Positions 1 to 8,158 of a DNA stretch of 64,000 bases are shown piece by piece. Position 1 is the first letter of the stretch, and every line of letters starts with the position of its first letter. Source of the DNA: Kitasatospora sp. NBC_00458 (GTDB lineage: Bacteria > Actinomycetota > Actinomycetes > Streptomycetales > Streptomycetaceae). The position numbers and the translations under genes were made by a program. Below the pieces are notes generated by a model. The model was not told the DNA's origin. It saw nothing but the letters and a program-made list of their open reading frames with translations, and did no database searches. Location: contig NZ_CP107904.1 of the NCBI RefSeq assembly GCF_036013975.1, positions 1,302,001 through 1,366,000 of the forward strand. Reading direction: 5' to 3'.

Positions 1-613
1 GGCCCTCCACCGCCCGGGCCAGCCCGGCCGCCAGTGCGGCGGGCTGCACGCGCGCGCCGTACGGGCTCCACACCCCGCCGAGCACGCCCTCGACCCGCAG
101 CCGCGCCCGGGTCTGCGCCGCGTCCAACTCCTCGACCCGGCCGGGCCCGTAGGTGCGCTCGGCCGCCGCGAACTCCTTCAGCCGGGCCAGCTGGGCCGGA
201 GTCCGGGCCACCTCCAGCACGCCGCCCCGGACGAGGTCCGCGTCGATCCCCTCGGCGGCCAGCGTGTCGGCGACCTCGCCGACGGCGGCGTCCATCACCC
301 GCTGCATCGCGGCGGCCCGCTCCCGGCCGTACCGCCGGGCGAAGGCCCCGCGTCCGGCGAACCCGTTGTACAGCCACCCGCCGTTGCGGCCGGACGCGCC
401 GTACCCGCAGAACCGCGCCTCCAGCACGGCGATCCGCAGCCCGGGGTCGGCCTTCTTCAGGTGGTACGCCGTCCAGAGCCCGGTGTAGCCGCCGCCCACC
501 ACGCACACGTCGACGTCGAGGTCCCCGGGCAGGGCCGGCCGCGCCTCGGGCAGTCCCCGCCGCCCCCACCAGAACGACACCCCGCCGTTCGCACCCGCAA
601 CGCCAGACGACAC
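1..613 (-). CDS. FAD-dependent oxidoreductase (DAO family), 3' end cut by window
   Basis: The first 204 residues are in the window; the C-terminus lies beyond base 1. A dinucleotide-binding motif VVGGGYTGLWTA sits near residues 38-49, followed by a second-strand acidic residue (VLEARFCGYGASGRNGGW), typical of glycine/D-amino-acid oxidase-like flavoproteins such as gamma-glutamylputrescine oxidase relatives. These enzymes oxidise amines or amino acids to imines with FAD. The GTG start at 613 is chosen because GGAGG lies 8 nt upstream on the minus strand. The substrate cannot be told from this fragment, and no neighbour suggests one. Confidence 0.8.
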   Translation of the reverse strand, partial: MSSGVAGANGGVSFWWGRRGLPEARPALPGDLDVDVCVVGGGYTGLWTAYHLKKADPGLRIAVLEARFCGYGASGRNGGWLYNGFAGRGAFARRYGRERAAAMQRVMDAAVGEVADTLAAEGIDADLVRGGVLEVARTPAQLARLKEFAAAERTYGPGRVEELDAAQTRARLRVEGVLGGVWSPYGARVQPAALAAGLARAVEG

Positions 614-703
614 GTCCCCGACCTCCACTCACGCCGATCCCGGATGCCCGGACGCTACGCCCGCCCGCGGCCCCGGACCACCGTCACCGTGCGAGGAAAC
701 CGA

Positions 704-737
704 CCGCCCGCCCCTGCACTCTGTCAGGGGCGGGCGG
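704..737 (-). terminator. Hairpin terminator of the RlpA-like gene
   Basis: A perfect 13-bp inverted repeat (704-716 with 725-737) with an 8-nt loop lies 26 nt past the stop codon of the minus-strand RlpA-like gene. There is no clear U-run, which is usual for streptomycete terminators. Confidence 0.7.
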
Positions 738-762
738 CCCGGGCGGGGGCCGGCGGGGCCGG

Positions 763-1245
763 TCAGCCGAGGGTGGAGGCGGTGACCGGCTCGGAGAGGG
801 GGACGCTCCCGCCCGCGAGTCCGGCCTTGACGAACTGCCAGGTGAGGCCGTTGACGACGCCCTGGCCGAGCGGGGCGAGCTTGGCGAAGGCGGGCTGGCT
901 GAGGTCGATGTGGGTGGCGTCGCAGGACGGACACTGGTCCTTGACGGGGACGGTCACGGTCTTGCCCTTGTAGGTGACCTTGACCGAGATGCCCTTGCAG
1001 ACCGGGTCGTTGTTGGGGTTGGCGGTGGTCCACCAGGTGTGCGAGACGGCGACCAGCATCTGGGTGGCGGCGTCGATCCGGGTGCCGCACGCACCGTAGC
1101 CCGCGTCGTTGTAGTAGGTGGCCTTGCCGGTCATCGGCTTGTTGACGGGTATCGCGGCGCTCGCGGCGCCGGCGCTCAGAGCGACGACCGCGGCGGCGGC
1201 CAGCGGGACGCCGGCCAGGATCCGGAGGTTCGGGACAACGCGCAT
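763..1245 (-). CDS. Secreted RlpA-like double-psi beta-barrel protein
   Basis: A 160-aa protein with a Sec signal peptide (residues 1-30, ending AGAASA) and a compact mature domain. The mature part has GKATYYND, GACGTRID, a CKG and a CPSCDATHIDLS segment, the pattern of the double-psi beta-barrel of RlpA, expansin and barwin-like proteins, where the late Asp/His-Asp positions line the groove. Such secreted proteins bind or loosen cell-wall polysaccharide, and several from streptomycetes are small and cysteine-containing like this one. The ATG at 1245 follows GGGAGGG at good spacing, so a longer open frame to 1332 is not used. Monocistronic, with its own terminator. Confidence 0.75.
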   Translation of the reverse strand: MRVVPNLRILAGVPLAAAAVVALSAGAASAAIPVNKPMTGKATYYNDAGYGACGTRIDAATQMLVAVSHTWWTTANPNNDPVCKGISVKVTYKGKTVTVPVKDQCPSCDATHIDLSQPAFAKLAPLGQGVVNGLTWQFVKAGLAGGSVPLSEPVTASTLG

Positions 1246-1437
1246 GTGCACCCTCCCAGTTCGGTTCGGTGGGAGGACGGTAGGCAGGGGCGGGCGCAGT
1301 GGTACAGACATGTGACGTGTTGTCATGAACACAAGTGAAGGAGCTTTACCTCAACGGCCGAAGGAGGGACGATACGTGACCGCACGACCTCCCCGCGCGT
1401 TCACCGGACACCCGTCCCCGCGCCCCTGGAGGCCTCC

Positions 1438-1665
1438 GTGCGCTCTGTTCCCCCCACCGCCCTCCCCACCGCCCTCGCCGCGCTGCTCGGCGCCGCCGCC
1501 CTGCTCGGGACGGCGACCGGCCACGCCGCAGCGGCAGCCGCCGCACCGGCTCCCCGGGAGGTCAACCAGGGCTACAGCATCCCGGTCGGTGCCGTGACCG
1601 ACCTCGGTGCGCTGCCCGTCCTCGGCAGCCTCGGGCTGGACTTCGCCCGCCTGCTCGGGGCGTGA
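1438..1665 (+). CDS. Small secreted protein, 75 aa
   Basis: GTG start with GGAGG 6 nt upstream. Residues 1-35 form a clear Sec signal (basic start, Ala/Leu core, AHAAA-type end), leaving a mature peptide of about 40 residues, APREVNQGYSIPVG then VTDLGALPVLGSLGLDFARL. The mature part is amphipathic, rich in Gly/Leu and lacks cysteine, so it is not a chaplin. No family was recognised. It may be a surface or secreted hydrophobic peptide. It ends 57 nt before the hydrolase gene and could be co-transcribed with it. Confidence 0.55.
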   Translation: MRSVPPTALPTALAALLGAAALLGTATGHAAAAAAAPAPREVNQGYSIPVGAVTDLGALPVLGSLGLDFARLLGA

Positions 1666-1722
1666 GGCACCCCGGGGAGAACCCGGTGTACAGCGCACGG
1701 AGGTCTTGACAGGATCACTGCC

Positions 1723-2574
1723 ATGCACACCTTCCCCGCTCCCGACGGCACCCTCCTCGCCTACCGCGTCGAGGGCGACGCCGACGGCGACCCCGTCGTC
1801 TGCCTGCCCGGCGGCCCCATGCAGGACTCCCGCTACCTCGGCGACCTCGGCGGGCTCGCCGCCCGCGCCGGCCGCCGCCTGGTCCTCCTCGACCTGCGCG
1901 GCACCGGCGCCTCCGCCGTGCCCGCCGACACCGGCACCTACCGCTGCGACCGCCTGGTCGACGACGTCGAGGCGCTCCGCGTCCACCTCGGCCTCGACCG
2001 GCTCGACCTGCTCGGCCACTCCGCCGGCGCCGGCCTCGCCGTCCGGTACACCGAGCGGCACCCGGAGCGGGTGGGCCGGCTGGCGCTGGTCACGCCCTCC
2101 GTGACGGCCCTCGGTGTGACGATCGACGGGGAGACCCGGCGCGAGACCGCCCGGCTGCACCGGGGCGAGCCGTGGTTCGCCGAGGCGTACGCGGCGCTGG
2201 AGACGATCACCTCCGGGCACGGCGGACCGGCCGACTGGTCGGCCATCGCCCCGTTCATGTACGGGCGTTGGGATGATCAGGCCCGCCTCCACCAGGCGGC
2301 CGAGGACACCCAGCGCAACGACGCGGCGGCGGCGGTCTTCGCCTCCGAGGGCGCCTTCGACCCGCCGGCCACCCGGTCCGCACTCGCCGCCCGCGCGGTG
2401 CCCGCGCTCGTCCTCGCCGGCGAGGTGGACCTCAGCACTCCCCCGAAGGCGGCCGCCGAGATGGCCGGACTGCTCCCCGGCGCCGTGTTCGCCGTGCAGC
2501 CGGGCGCCGGCCACTTCCCCTGGCTCGACGACGCCGAACTGTTCACGGCCGCCGTCGGGGGCTTCCTGGCGTAA
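1723..2574 (+). CDS. Alpha/beta hydrolase (proline iminopeptidase-like)
   Basis: A 283-aa cytosolic alpha/beta hydrolase. It has the oxyanion-hole region CLPGGPMQDSRYL (GGP as in prolyl iminopeptidases), the nucleophile elbow LLGHSAGAG (Ser in G-H-S-A-G), a late acid in AGEVDLSTPP and the catalytic His in GAGHFPWLDD. The insertion between strands 6 and 7 forms a cap domain. Length and GGP motif fit the S33 peptidase/hydrolase group, but simple esterases share this pattern and the substrate is not predictable. The ATG is preceded by only a weak ribosome site. The gene ends just before a strong hairpin. Confidence 0.8.
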   Translation: MHTFPAPDGTLLAYRVEGDADGDPVVCLPGGPMQDSRYLGDLGGLAARAGRRLVLLDLRGTGASAVPADTGTYRCDRLVDDVEALRVHLGLDRLDLLGHSAGAGLAVRYTERHPERVGRLALVTPSVTALGVTIDGETRRETARLHRGEPWFAEAYAALETITSGHGGPADWSAIAPFMYGRWDDQARLHQAAEDTQRNDAAAAVFASEGAFDPPATRSALAARAVPALVLAGEVDLSTPPKAAAEMAGLLPGAVFAVQPGAGHFPWLDDAELFTAAVGGFLA

Positions 2575-2586
2575 CGCGCGCGGTCG

Positions 2587-2619
2587 AGGCCCGTCCGGAG
2601 CGGCTCCGGGCGGGCCTTT
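2587..2619 (+). terminator. Rho-independent-type terminator after the hydrolase
   Basis: AGGCCCG pairs with CGGGCCT and CCGGAG with CTCCGG around a short CGG loop, followed by TTTC. It begins 12 nt after the hydrolase stop codon and separates that gene from the sulfur operon. Confidence 0.75.
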
Positions 2620-2781
2620 CGCATGCGTGCGGGGTTTCTTCCGCTGCGAGAGTTAGTAATCCCGACACTCCCCCGACAGGCGGGAACATGCCGCCGCCGC
2701 ACGCCCGCCATCGTCCGGACACCGGCCGCAACACGGCGCCACAGTACGGCAACACCCCTGTCCAGCAGGCAGGACGGATGA

Positions 2782-2787
2782 TTGACA
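2782..2787 (+). promoter_or_regulatory. TTGACA -35-like box upstream of the cysteine leader
   Basis: A consensus TTGACA stands about 65 nt before the leader reading frame. No convincing -10 hexamer follows at 17-18 nt, so this is only a candidate element for the sulfur operon promoter. Confidence 0.25.
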
Positions 2788-2851
2788 GGGAGGCAGGGCC
2801 TTCAGCACCATGAGCGCCGAGCCCACTCGCAGCACCCCGGAAGGAGGGCCG

Positions 2852-2938
2852 ATGAACATGGTTGACCGTGTCGAGCACGGCCCCGCGCACCGGGCCTCGT
2901 GTTGCCGCTGTTGTCGTCGCGGAGCACTCGCCCGCTGA
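2852..2938 (+). CDS. Cysteine-rich leader peptide (uORF) of the sulfur operon
   Basis: A 28-codon frame starting ATG AAC ATG with a strong GAAGGAGG site 4 nt upstream. Residues 15-23 read ASCCRCCRR: four cysteines (codons at 2900-2914) almost in a row near the end, three of them TGT, a rare Cys codon in this GC-rich genome. The stop at 2938 is followed within 5 nt by a perfect hairpin, and 224 nt later by the dioxygenase gene of a sulfonate/sulfate-ester operon. Polycysteine upstream frames acting as cysteine-responsive attenuators are established in actinobacteria (mycobacteria). The inference here is that ribosome stalling at the Cys codons under cysteine shortage raises expression of the downstream genes. 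An in-frame ATG at 2810 would give a 42-aa form. Confidence 0.7.
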   Translation: MNMVDRVEHGPAHRASCCRCCRRGALAR

Positions 2939-2943
2939 CACCT

Positions 2944-2966
2944 GCCGGTCCCGTCCCCGGACCGGC
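2944..2966 (+). promoter_or_regulatory. Leader hairpin after the cysteine uORF
   Basis: GCCGGTCC (2944-2951) pairs perfectly with GGACCGGC (2959-2966) around a 7-nt loop, starting 5 nt after the leader stop codon. The position fits an attenuator or anti-terminator stem whose folding depends on where the leader ribosome stops. No U-run follows, so the mechanism may be Rho-dependent or translational rather than intrinsic termination. Confidence 0.5.
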
Positions 2967-3162
2967 CGCTCCCGCGACCGATCTCGCACCCGAGCCCTCC
3001 ACCGAGCCCGCACCCGGCAGGGGCGTACGCCGCCCTCCGCCCGGTCCGCTCACCCCGCACGCCCTCCGCTCCGCCCTGCCGCGCCCCGTCGCGCCGCCGG
3101 AGCGGCCTCCCGCATCCCTTCACCCGCCTCCCCACGAGTCCCCGAGAGTCGAGGAACCCGCC

Positions 3163-4128
3163 ATGAGCGTTGCCCAGGACCAGGTCACCGAGCTCAGCCT
3201 CACCCCCGCCGCCGGCCGGATCGGCGCGATCGTGCACGACGTCCGCCTCGGCGGCGACCTGCCGGCCGGGACCGTCGCCGCCATCGAGGCGGCGCTCTAC
3301 GAGCACAAGGTGCTGTTCTTCCGCGGCCAGCAGCACCTGGACGACGCCGAGCACGAGGCGTTCGCCCGCCTGCTCGGCCACCCGGTCGGCCACCCGACCG
3401 TGCCCAGCGCGGACGGCCGGTACATCTTCGAGCTGGACGCCACCAAGGGCGTGCGCGCCAACAACTGGCACACCGACGTCACCTTCGTCCCGTCCTACCC
3501 GAAGGCGTCGATCCTGCGTTCGCTGGAGCTCCCGCCGGCCGGCGGCTCCACCGTGTGGGCCAACACCGTGGCCGCGTACCAGGACCTGCCCGAGCCGCTG
3601 AAGGTGCTGGCCGAGTCGCTGCGCGCCGTCCACACCAACGACTACGACTACGCGGCCAGCCTGGCCCTGCGCCCGGAGCTGGCGGACAACGCGGAGATCG
3701 CCAGCCTGTTCCGCCAGGTGTTCGTGTCGACCGCGTTCAAGACCGAGCACCCGCTGGTCCGGGTGCACCCGGTGACCGGCGAGAAGACCCTGCTGCTGGG
3801 CGCGTTCGCCCAGCGGATCCAGGGCGTCTCGGGCGCCGACAGCCGGGCCCTGATCAACCTGTTCCAGCGGTACGTGGAGCGCCTGGAGAACACCGTCCGC
3901 TGGGACTGGCAGGTCGGCGACGTGGTGATCTGGGACAACCGGGCCACCCAGCACTACGCGGTCAACGACTACGGCGACGAGCCGCGCCTGGTCCGCCGGA
4001 TCACCCTGGACGGCGACCTGCCGGTCGGCGTGGACGGCGTGCCGAGCCGCCTGCTGGAGCCGGCCGACCCGCCGAAGGTGGCCGGGCTGGTGCCGGCGGA
4101 GGAGCTGGAGGCCGCGGCCCGCGGCTGA
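3163..4128 (+). CDS. TauD/AtsK-type Fe(II)/2-oxoglutarate dioxygenase
   Basis: A 321-aa member of the TauD family. These enzymes use Fe(II), O2 and 2-oxoglutarate to hydroxylate the carbon next to a sulfonate or sulfate ester, releasing sulfite or sulfate. The iron triad is visible: H103 and D105 in NNWHTDVTF and H264 in NRATQHYAV, with the 2-oxoglutarate Arg in EPRLVRRITL. The stretches ILRSLELP, STVWANT and VHTNDYDY resemble alkylsulfatase AtsK more than taurine-specific TauD (an inference). The ATG at 3163 with GAGGA upstream is preferred; the frame stays open to 2899 but overlaps the cysteine leader. It is the first structural gene of a sulfur-acquisition operon. Confidence 0.88.
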   Translation: MSVAQDQVTELSLTPAAGRIGAIVHDVRLGGDLPAGTVAAIEAALYEHKVLFFRGQQHLDDAEHEAFARLLGHPVGHPTVPSADGRYIFELDATKGVRANNWHTDVTFVPSYPKASILRSLELPPAGGSTVWANTVAAYQDLPEPLKVLAESLRAVHTNDYDYAASLALRPELADNAEIASLFRQVFVSTAFKTEHPLVRVHPVTGEKTLLLGAFAQRIQGVSGADSRALINLFQRYVERLENTVRWDWQVGDVVIWDNRATQHYAVNDYGDEPRLVRRITLDGDLPVGVDGVPSRLLEPADPPKVAGLVPAEELEAAARG

Positions 4129-4252
4129 CCCCGCCGACCGGCCCCACCGGTTGACCCCGCCGGTGGCGCCGCCGCCGCACCCCCGGTCCCGGGGCCCGTC
4201 ACCCCGGGCCGCCCCGCGGACCGGCCCACCCCGACGCCCCGAAGGACCGCCG

Positions 4253-5500
4253 ATGTTCAGCCCGCCCCCGCCCCCGGCCGAGAAGCCCCGTTCCGGGGAC
4301 GAGCGGCGGGACGTCAACGCCGCCGCCGTGCTGCGGGCGGTGCTGGACCACGGTCCGGTCGCCCGCAGCCGGGTCGCCGCACTCACCGGGCTCTCCCCGG
4401 CCGCGGTGTCCCGGCAGGTGGTCGACCTCTCCCGGCTCGGACTGCTCCGCGAGCGGCCCGAGTTGGCGGGCGGCGGGGCGGGCACGGTGGGCCGGCCGCA
4501 GCTCCCGGTGGACGTCGACGCCGGCCGGCTCGCCGTGGCCGGACTCCACATCGGCGTCCCGTACACCACCTTCGCCTTCCTCGACCTGCGCGGAAACGTG
4601 CTGTACCGCCAGGAGTTGAACAACCGGGGCCGCACCGGCCACGCGGTGCTGCGACCGCTGCTGGAGCGGCTGCCCCGACTGCTGGCGGCCGTGCCGGACG
4701 GCCGCACCCTGGTCGGCCTGGGCGCCGTCACCGGCGGCGCGGTGGACCGCGAGCGCGGCCTGATGGTCCGTCATGAACCTTTGGGCTGGCGGGACCTGCC
4801 GCTCCGCGAGCTGCTGGCACAGGCCTCCGGACTGCCCGTCCAGGTGGACAACCACGCCCGGGCGCTGGCCCAGGCGGAGATCCTGTTCGGGCATCCGGCG
4901 GCGCGCCGGTCCATGGTCCACCTGTTCGTCGGCCACGTGGTGGACGCGGCGCTCGCGGTGGCCGGCACCGTGCACGTCGGACCGCCGTCCCCCACCGGGG
5001 ACGTCGCCCACCTCCCGGTGCCGGACAGCGACGCGCTCTGCCACTGCGGCCGCACGGGCTGTCTGGCGGTCGCCGCCTCGGACACCACGCTCTTCGAGGC
5101 GGCGGCCGCCGAAGGCATCACCGAACGGCCGGACCGCACCGGTTTCACCGCCGCCGTCCTGGCGGGCGACCCGCGCGCCGACAAGCTGGTCCGGCGCCGG
5201 GCCGAGACCGTCGGACGCGCGCTGGCCCTGCTCGCCGACGTGGTCAACCCGGACCTGCTGGTGCTGACCGAGACCTTCGCCCTGCTGGACAAGGACTACC
5301 TGGACGTGGTGCGCACCGAGTTCGCGCTCCGCTCGCACCTGCGCCGGGACGCCGACCTGCTGATCGCCCAGCAACGCGGGGCCGACGTACTGGCCGTGGC
5401 CGCCGGGGCGGCGGCACTCGCCGCTCTCTACGCCCGGCCGCTGCACGCCATGGCCGCGGCCGCCGAGGCAGCGCCGGCCGTCCCCGTCCGGCTCCGCTGA
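4253..5500 (+). CDS. ROK family transcriptional regulator
   Basis: A 415-aa protein with an N-terminal winged helix (residues about 15-65, DVNAAAVLRAVL then SRVAALTGLSPAAVSRQVVDL) and a C-terminal ROK domain including the zinc-type motif CHCGRTGC (first Cys at residue 263). ROK repressors usually respond to sugars or sugar phosphates. Here the gene lies between a TauD-type dioxygenase and an ABC transporter plus sulfatase, so it may sense a sulfated sugar or ester, or its desulfated product (inference). The ATG at 4253 has GAAGGA 6 nt upstream, so the longer frame from 4151 is rejected. The sugar-kinase DxGxT phosphate motif is not obvious, in line with a regulator rather than a kinase. Confidence 0.85.
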   Translation: MFSPPPPPAEKPRSGDERRDVNAAAVLRAVLDHGPVARSRVAALTGLSPAAVSRQVVDLSRLGLLRERPELAGGGAGTVGRPQLPVDVDAGRLAVAGLHIGVPYTTFAFLDLRGNVLYRQELNNRGRTGHAVLRPLLERLPRLLAAVPDGRTLVGLGAVTGGAVDRERGLMVRHEPLGWRDLPLRELLAQASGLPVQVDNHARALAQAEILFGHPAARRSMVHLFVGHVVDAALAVAGTVHVGPPSPTGDVAHLPVPDSDALCHCGRTGCLAVAASDTTLFEAAAAEGITERPDRTGFTAAVLAGDPRADKLVRRRAETVGRALALLADVVNPDLLVLTETFALLDKDYLDVVRTEFALRSHLRRDADLLIAQQRGADVLAVAAGAAALAALYARPLHAMAAAAEAAPAVPVRLR

Positions 5501-5532
5501 CCGCCCGGCTCCTCCCGCCCCGCCCCACCCTG

Positions 5533-5572
5533 CAGCACGACCCCGCAGCCCACAGCACGACCCCGCAGCCCA
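5533..5572. repeat. Two perfect 20-bp tandem repeats
   Basis: CAGCACGACCCCGCAGCCCA occurs twice in direct tandem between the ROK gene and the binding-protein gene, with a partial third copy (CAGC). It lies in the 110-nt intergenic gap, 38 nt before the next start codon, and could be a duplicated protein site or replication slippage. Confidence 0.8.
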
Positions 5573-5610
5573 CAGCCCCGCCCCGTGCTTTTCACAAAGG
5601 ACCTCCGCCC

Positions 5611-7197
5611 ATGACCGCGTTCCCCGCTCCGTCCGCCCCCGGCCTCTCCCGCCGGGCCCTGCTCCGCGGCGGCCTGGCCGGCGCCGGCCTGCTGACGCTC
5701 GCCGCCTGCCGCTCGGCGGCCGACACCGCCTCCGCCCCCGCGGGCGACGCGGCGAGCCCGCGCCGGGGCGGCGTCCTCACGGTCGGCGCCGGCGTCGACT
5801 TCACCCCGGCCCTGCTCTTCGCCCAGAGCGCCAACACGCTCGTCCAGCGCCTCGTCTTCAACACCCTGACCAGGTACGACGACAAGCTCCAGCCGCAGCC
5901 CGAACTGGCCACCTCCTGGCAGGTCGCCCCGGACGGCGCCTCCGTCACGCTCAAGCTGCGCGACGACGTGCTCTTCCACAGCGGCCGCAAGTTCACCGCG
6001 GACGACGTGGTCTTCGCGGTCAAGAACCTGCAGAACCCGGTCCGTTCGGCCCAGCTGCGCTCCACCGCCGCCGCCGTCACCGACTTCCGCAAGAACGGCG
6101 ACTTCGAGCTCACCCTCGTCCTCGCCCACCCGGTGAGCAACATCTTCGACCTCTTCGAGTTCATGATCATCCCGGACTCGGCCAGCGTCGAGGAGGCCTT
6201 CACCGGGACGAAGCTGATCGGCACCGGCCCCTACACCTTCACCGACCGCAAGCCCGGCAGCTCGATCACCTTCGCCCGCAACGAGAAGTACTGGAACCCG
6301 GGCCGCCCCTACCTCGACGGCGTCGAGGTCCGGATCGTCCCGCAGGCCGACTCGCTGCTCGCCTCGCTCAAGACCGGCCAGACCCACCTCTCCTACAGCA
6401 TCCGCGGCAAGGACGTCGCGACCCTCAAGAGCGACCCGCAGTTCCGGATCACCTCCTACGACACCGGCGCCGGCGCCTACTACATCGGCGCCAACCTGAC
6501 CGGCGAGCACGTCTCCGACAAGCGGGTCCGGCAGGCCATCGCCTGGGCCGTCGACCGCGACCGGCTGGTCCAGCAGGCGCTCGGCGGGTACGGCACCGTC
6601 TCCTCCACCCCCTGGCCCAAGTCCTCCCCCGCGTTCAGCGAGGCCTCCGCCACCCGCTACCACCACGACCCCGAGAAGGCACGGCAGTTGCTGAAGGAGG
6701 CCGGACTGACGGGCATCACCCTGCCCTTCGCCCACTCCAACGACCCCGGCAACACCGCCATCGCCCAGATCCTGCAGTACGACCTCAAGCAGGTCGGCAT
6801 CGAGACGGTGCTCCAGCCCACCGACTCGCCGACCATGCAGAAGCAGCTCATCTCCCAGACCATGCCCGCCCTCTGGACGCTCAGCCACGGCTTCGCCCAG
6901 CTCCACCCCGCCACCCTGGCGGTGAGCGCCTACCCGTTCAACGAGGCCAAGAACAGCTCGCGCTTCTCCTCCCCCGCCTACACCGAGATCGTCCAGAAGG
7001 CGTGGAAGCGGCCGGACAGCGACAGCCCCGAGGCGAAGGCGCTCTACCAGCAGATCACCGACGTGCTGCTGGACGAGCAGTTCGTGATCGACCTCGCCAT
7101 CGCCGGCCTCACCGAGGTGGCCGGGAGCAAGGTCCGCGGCGCCACCCTCAACAAGTTCGGCTACCTCAACCTCGACGACGCCTACCTCACGGCCTGA
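5611..7197 (+). CDS. ABC transporter substrate-binding lipoprotein (family 5)
   Basis: A 528-aa extracytoplasmic solute-binding protein of the peptide/nickel (SBP_bac_5) class. The N-terminus carries a twin-arginine signal (SRRALLRGG) with lipobox LAAC, acylated at C33. The body shows the family blocks RRGGVLTVG, LATSWQVAPDG, LRDDVLFHSGRKFTADDV, GTGPYTF, RQAIAWAVDR and DPEKARQLLKEAGL. AAAGGA precedes the ATG. It feeds the two permeases and the ATPase encoded directly downstream. The operon context suggests import of a sulfate ester, sulfonate or sulfated glycoside rather than peptides (inference). Confidence 0.9.
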   Translation: MTAFPAPSAPGLSRRALLRGGLAGAGLLTLAACRSAADTASAPAGDAASPRRGGVLTVGAGVDFTPALLFAQSANTLVQRLVFNTLTRYDDKLQPQPELATSWQVAPDGASVTLKLRDDVLFHSGRKFTADDVVFAVKNLQNPVRSAQLRSTAAAVTDFRKNGDFELTLVLAHPVSNIFDLFEFMIIPDSASVEEAFTGTKLIGTGPYTFTDRKPGSSITFARNEKYWNPGRPYLDGVEVRIVPQADSLLASLKTGQTHLSYSIRGKDVATLKSDPQFRITSYDTGAGAYYIGANLTGEHVSDKRVRQAIAWAVDRDRLVQQALGGYGTVSSTPWPKSSPAFSEASATRYHHDPEKARQLLKEAGLTGITLPFAHSNDPGNTAIAQILQYDLKQVGIETVLQPTDSPTMQKQLISQTMPALWTLSHGFAQLHPATLAVSAYPFNEAKNSSRFSSPAYTEIVQKAWKRPDSDSPEAKALYQQITDVLLDEQFVIDLAIAGLTEVAGSKVRGATLNKFGYLNLDDAYLTA

Positions 7198-7210
7198 CCG
7201 GGCGGGACCG

Positions 7211-8155
7211 ATGCGAACCTTCCTCCTCAAGCGGCTGCCCTCCGGGCTGCTCGTCCTCCTCCTCGCCTCCTTCCTGGTCTTCCTGATCCTCCGCCTCATC
7301 CCCGGCGACCCGGCCACCACACTGGCCGGACCCGACGCCGGACCGCAGGCCGTCGCCGCCATCCGCGCCCAACTCGGCCTGGACGAACCGCTCGTCGGCC
7401 AGTACCTGACCTGGATCGGCAACCTGCTGAGCGGCGACCTCGGGCCCAGCTACGCGATCGGCGGCCAGGTCTCCGACCTGATCGGCAACGGCATCTCCGC
7501 CACCGTCCAACTCACCCTCGGCGCCCTGCTCCTGGTCGTCCTGCTGGCACTGCCGCTGGGCGTCCTGGGCGCCACCGCCCGCCGCCGGCCGGTCGCCGCC
7601 GCCGTCCACGCCTTCACCACCGCCGTCCTGGCCGTCCCGCCCTTCGTCACCGGCGTGCTGCTGGTGCTGCTGTTCGCGGTCACCCTCGGGCTGCTGCCCG
7701 CCGGCGGCCACGAGTCCTTCCTCGACGCACCCGACCTCGCCCTGCAGTACCTGCTGATGCCCGCCGTCTGCCTCGCCCTGCCGAGCGCGGCCGTCCTCGC
7801 CCGCTACCTCAAGGACGGCATCGAACGGGCCCTCGCCGAGGACTACGTGCGCACCGCCACCGCCGTCGGCGTCTCGCGCCGCCGGATCGTCTGGCTGCAC
7901 GCCCTGCCCAACGCGCTGCCCTCCGCCGTCACCGTGCTCGGCCTCCAGGTCGGCCACCTCGTCGCCGGCGCGGTGCTGGTGGAGCGGATCTTCGCCTGGC
8001 CCGGCCTCGGCCAGCTGATCGAGCAGGGTGTCATCCGCCGCGACTACCCCGTCGTGCAGGACCTCCTGCTGCTGATCGTCGCCGTCTACGTCGCCGTCCA
8101 GCTGCTCACCGACCTGGCGTACGCCTGGCTGGACCCCCGGATCCGGTGGGAGTAA
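7211..8155 (+). CDS. ABC transporter permease, DppB-like
   Basis: A 314-aa integral membrane protein with about six transmembrane segments beginning LLVLLLASFLVFLILRLIPGDPA, a hallmark start of DppB/OppB permeases. The EAA-type cytoplasmic loop reads EDYVRTATAVGVSRRRIVWLHALPNALP, which docks the ATPase. It starts 13 nt after the binding-protein stop and is followed 3 nt later by the second permease, so translation is tightly coupled. Confidence 0.9.
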   Translation: MRTFLLKRLPSGLLVLLLASFLVFLILRLIPGDPATTLAGPDAGPQAVAAIRAQLGLDEPLVGQYLTWIGNLLSGDLGPSYAIGGQVSDLIGNGISATVQLTLGALLLVVLLALPLGVLGATARRRPVAAAVHAFTTAVLAVPPFVTGVLLVLLFAVTLGLLPAGGHESFLDAPDLALQYLLMPAVCLALPSAAVLARYLKDGIERALAEDYVRTATAVGVSRRRIVWLHALPNALPSAVTVLGLQVGHLVAGAVLVERIFAWPGLGQLIEQGVIRRDYPVVQDLLLLIVAVYVAVQLLTDLAYAWLDPRIRWE

Positions 8156-8158
8156 CCG

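Noticed and set aside
1246..1437. Possible ydaO (c-di-AMP) riboswitch before the RlpA-like gene, as seen before some streptomycete wall-hydrolase genes
   Set aside because: The 192-nt gap shows none of the conserved ydaO stems that I could recognise; only a short GTGTT/AACAC repeat.
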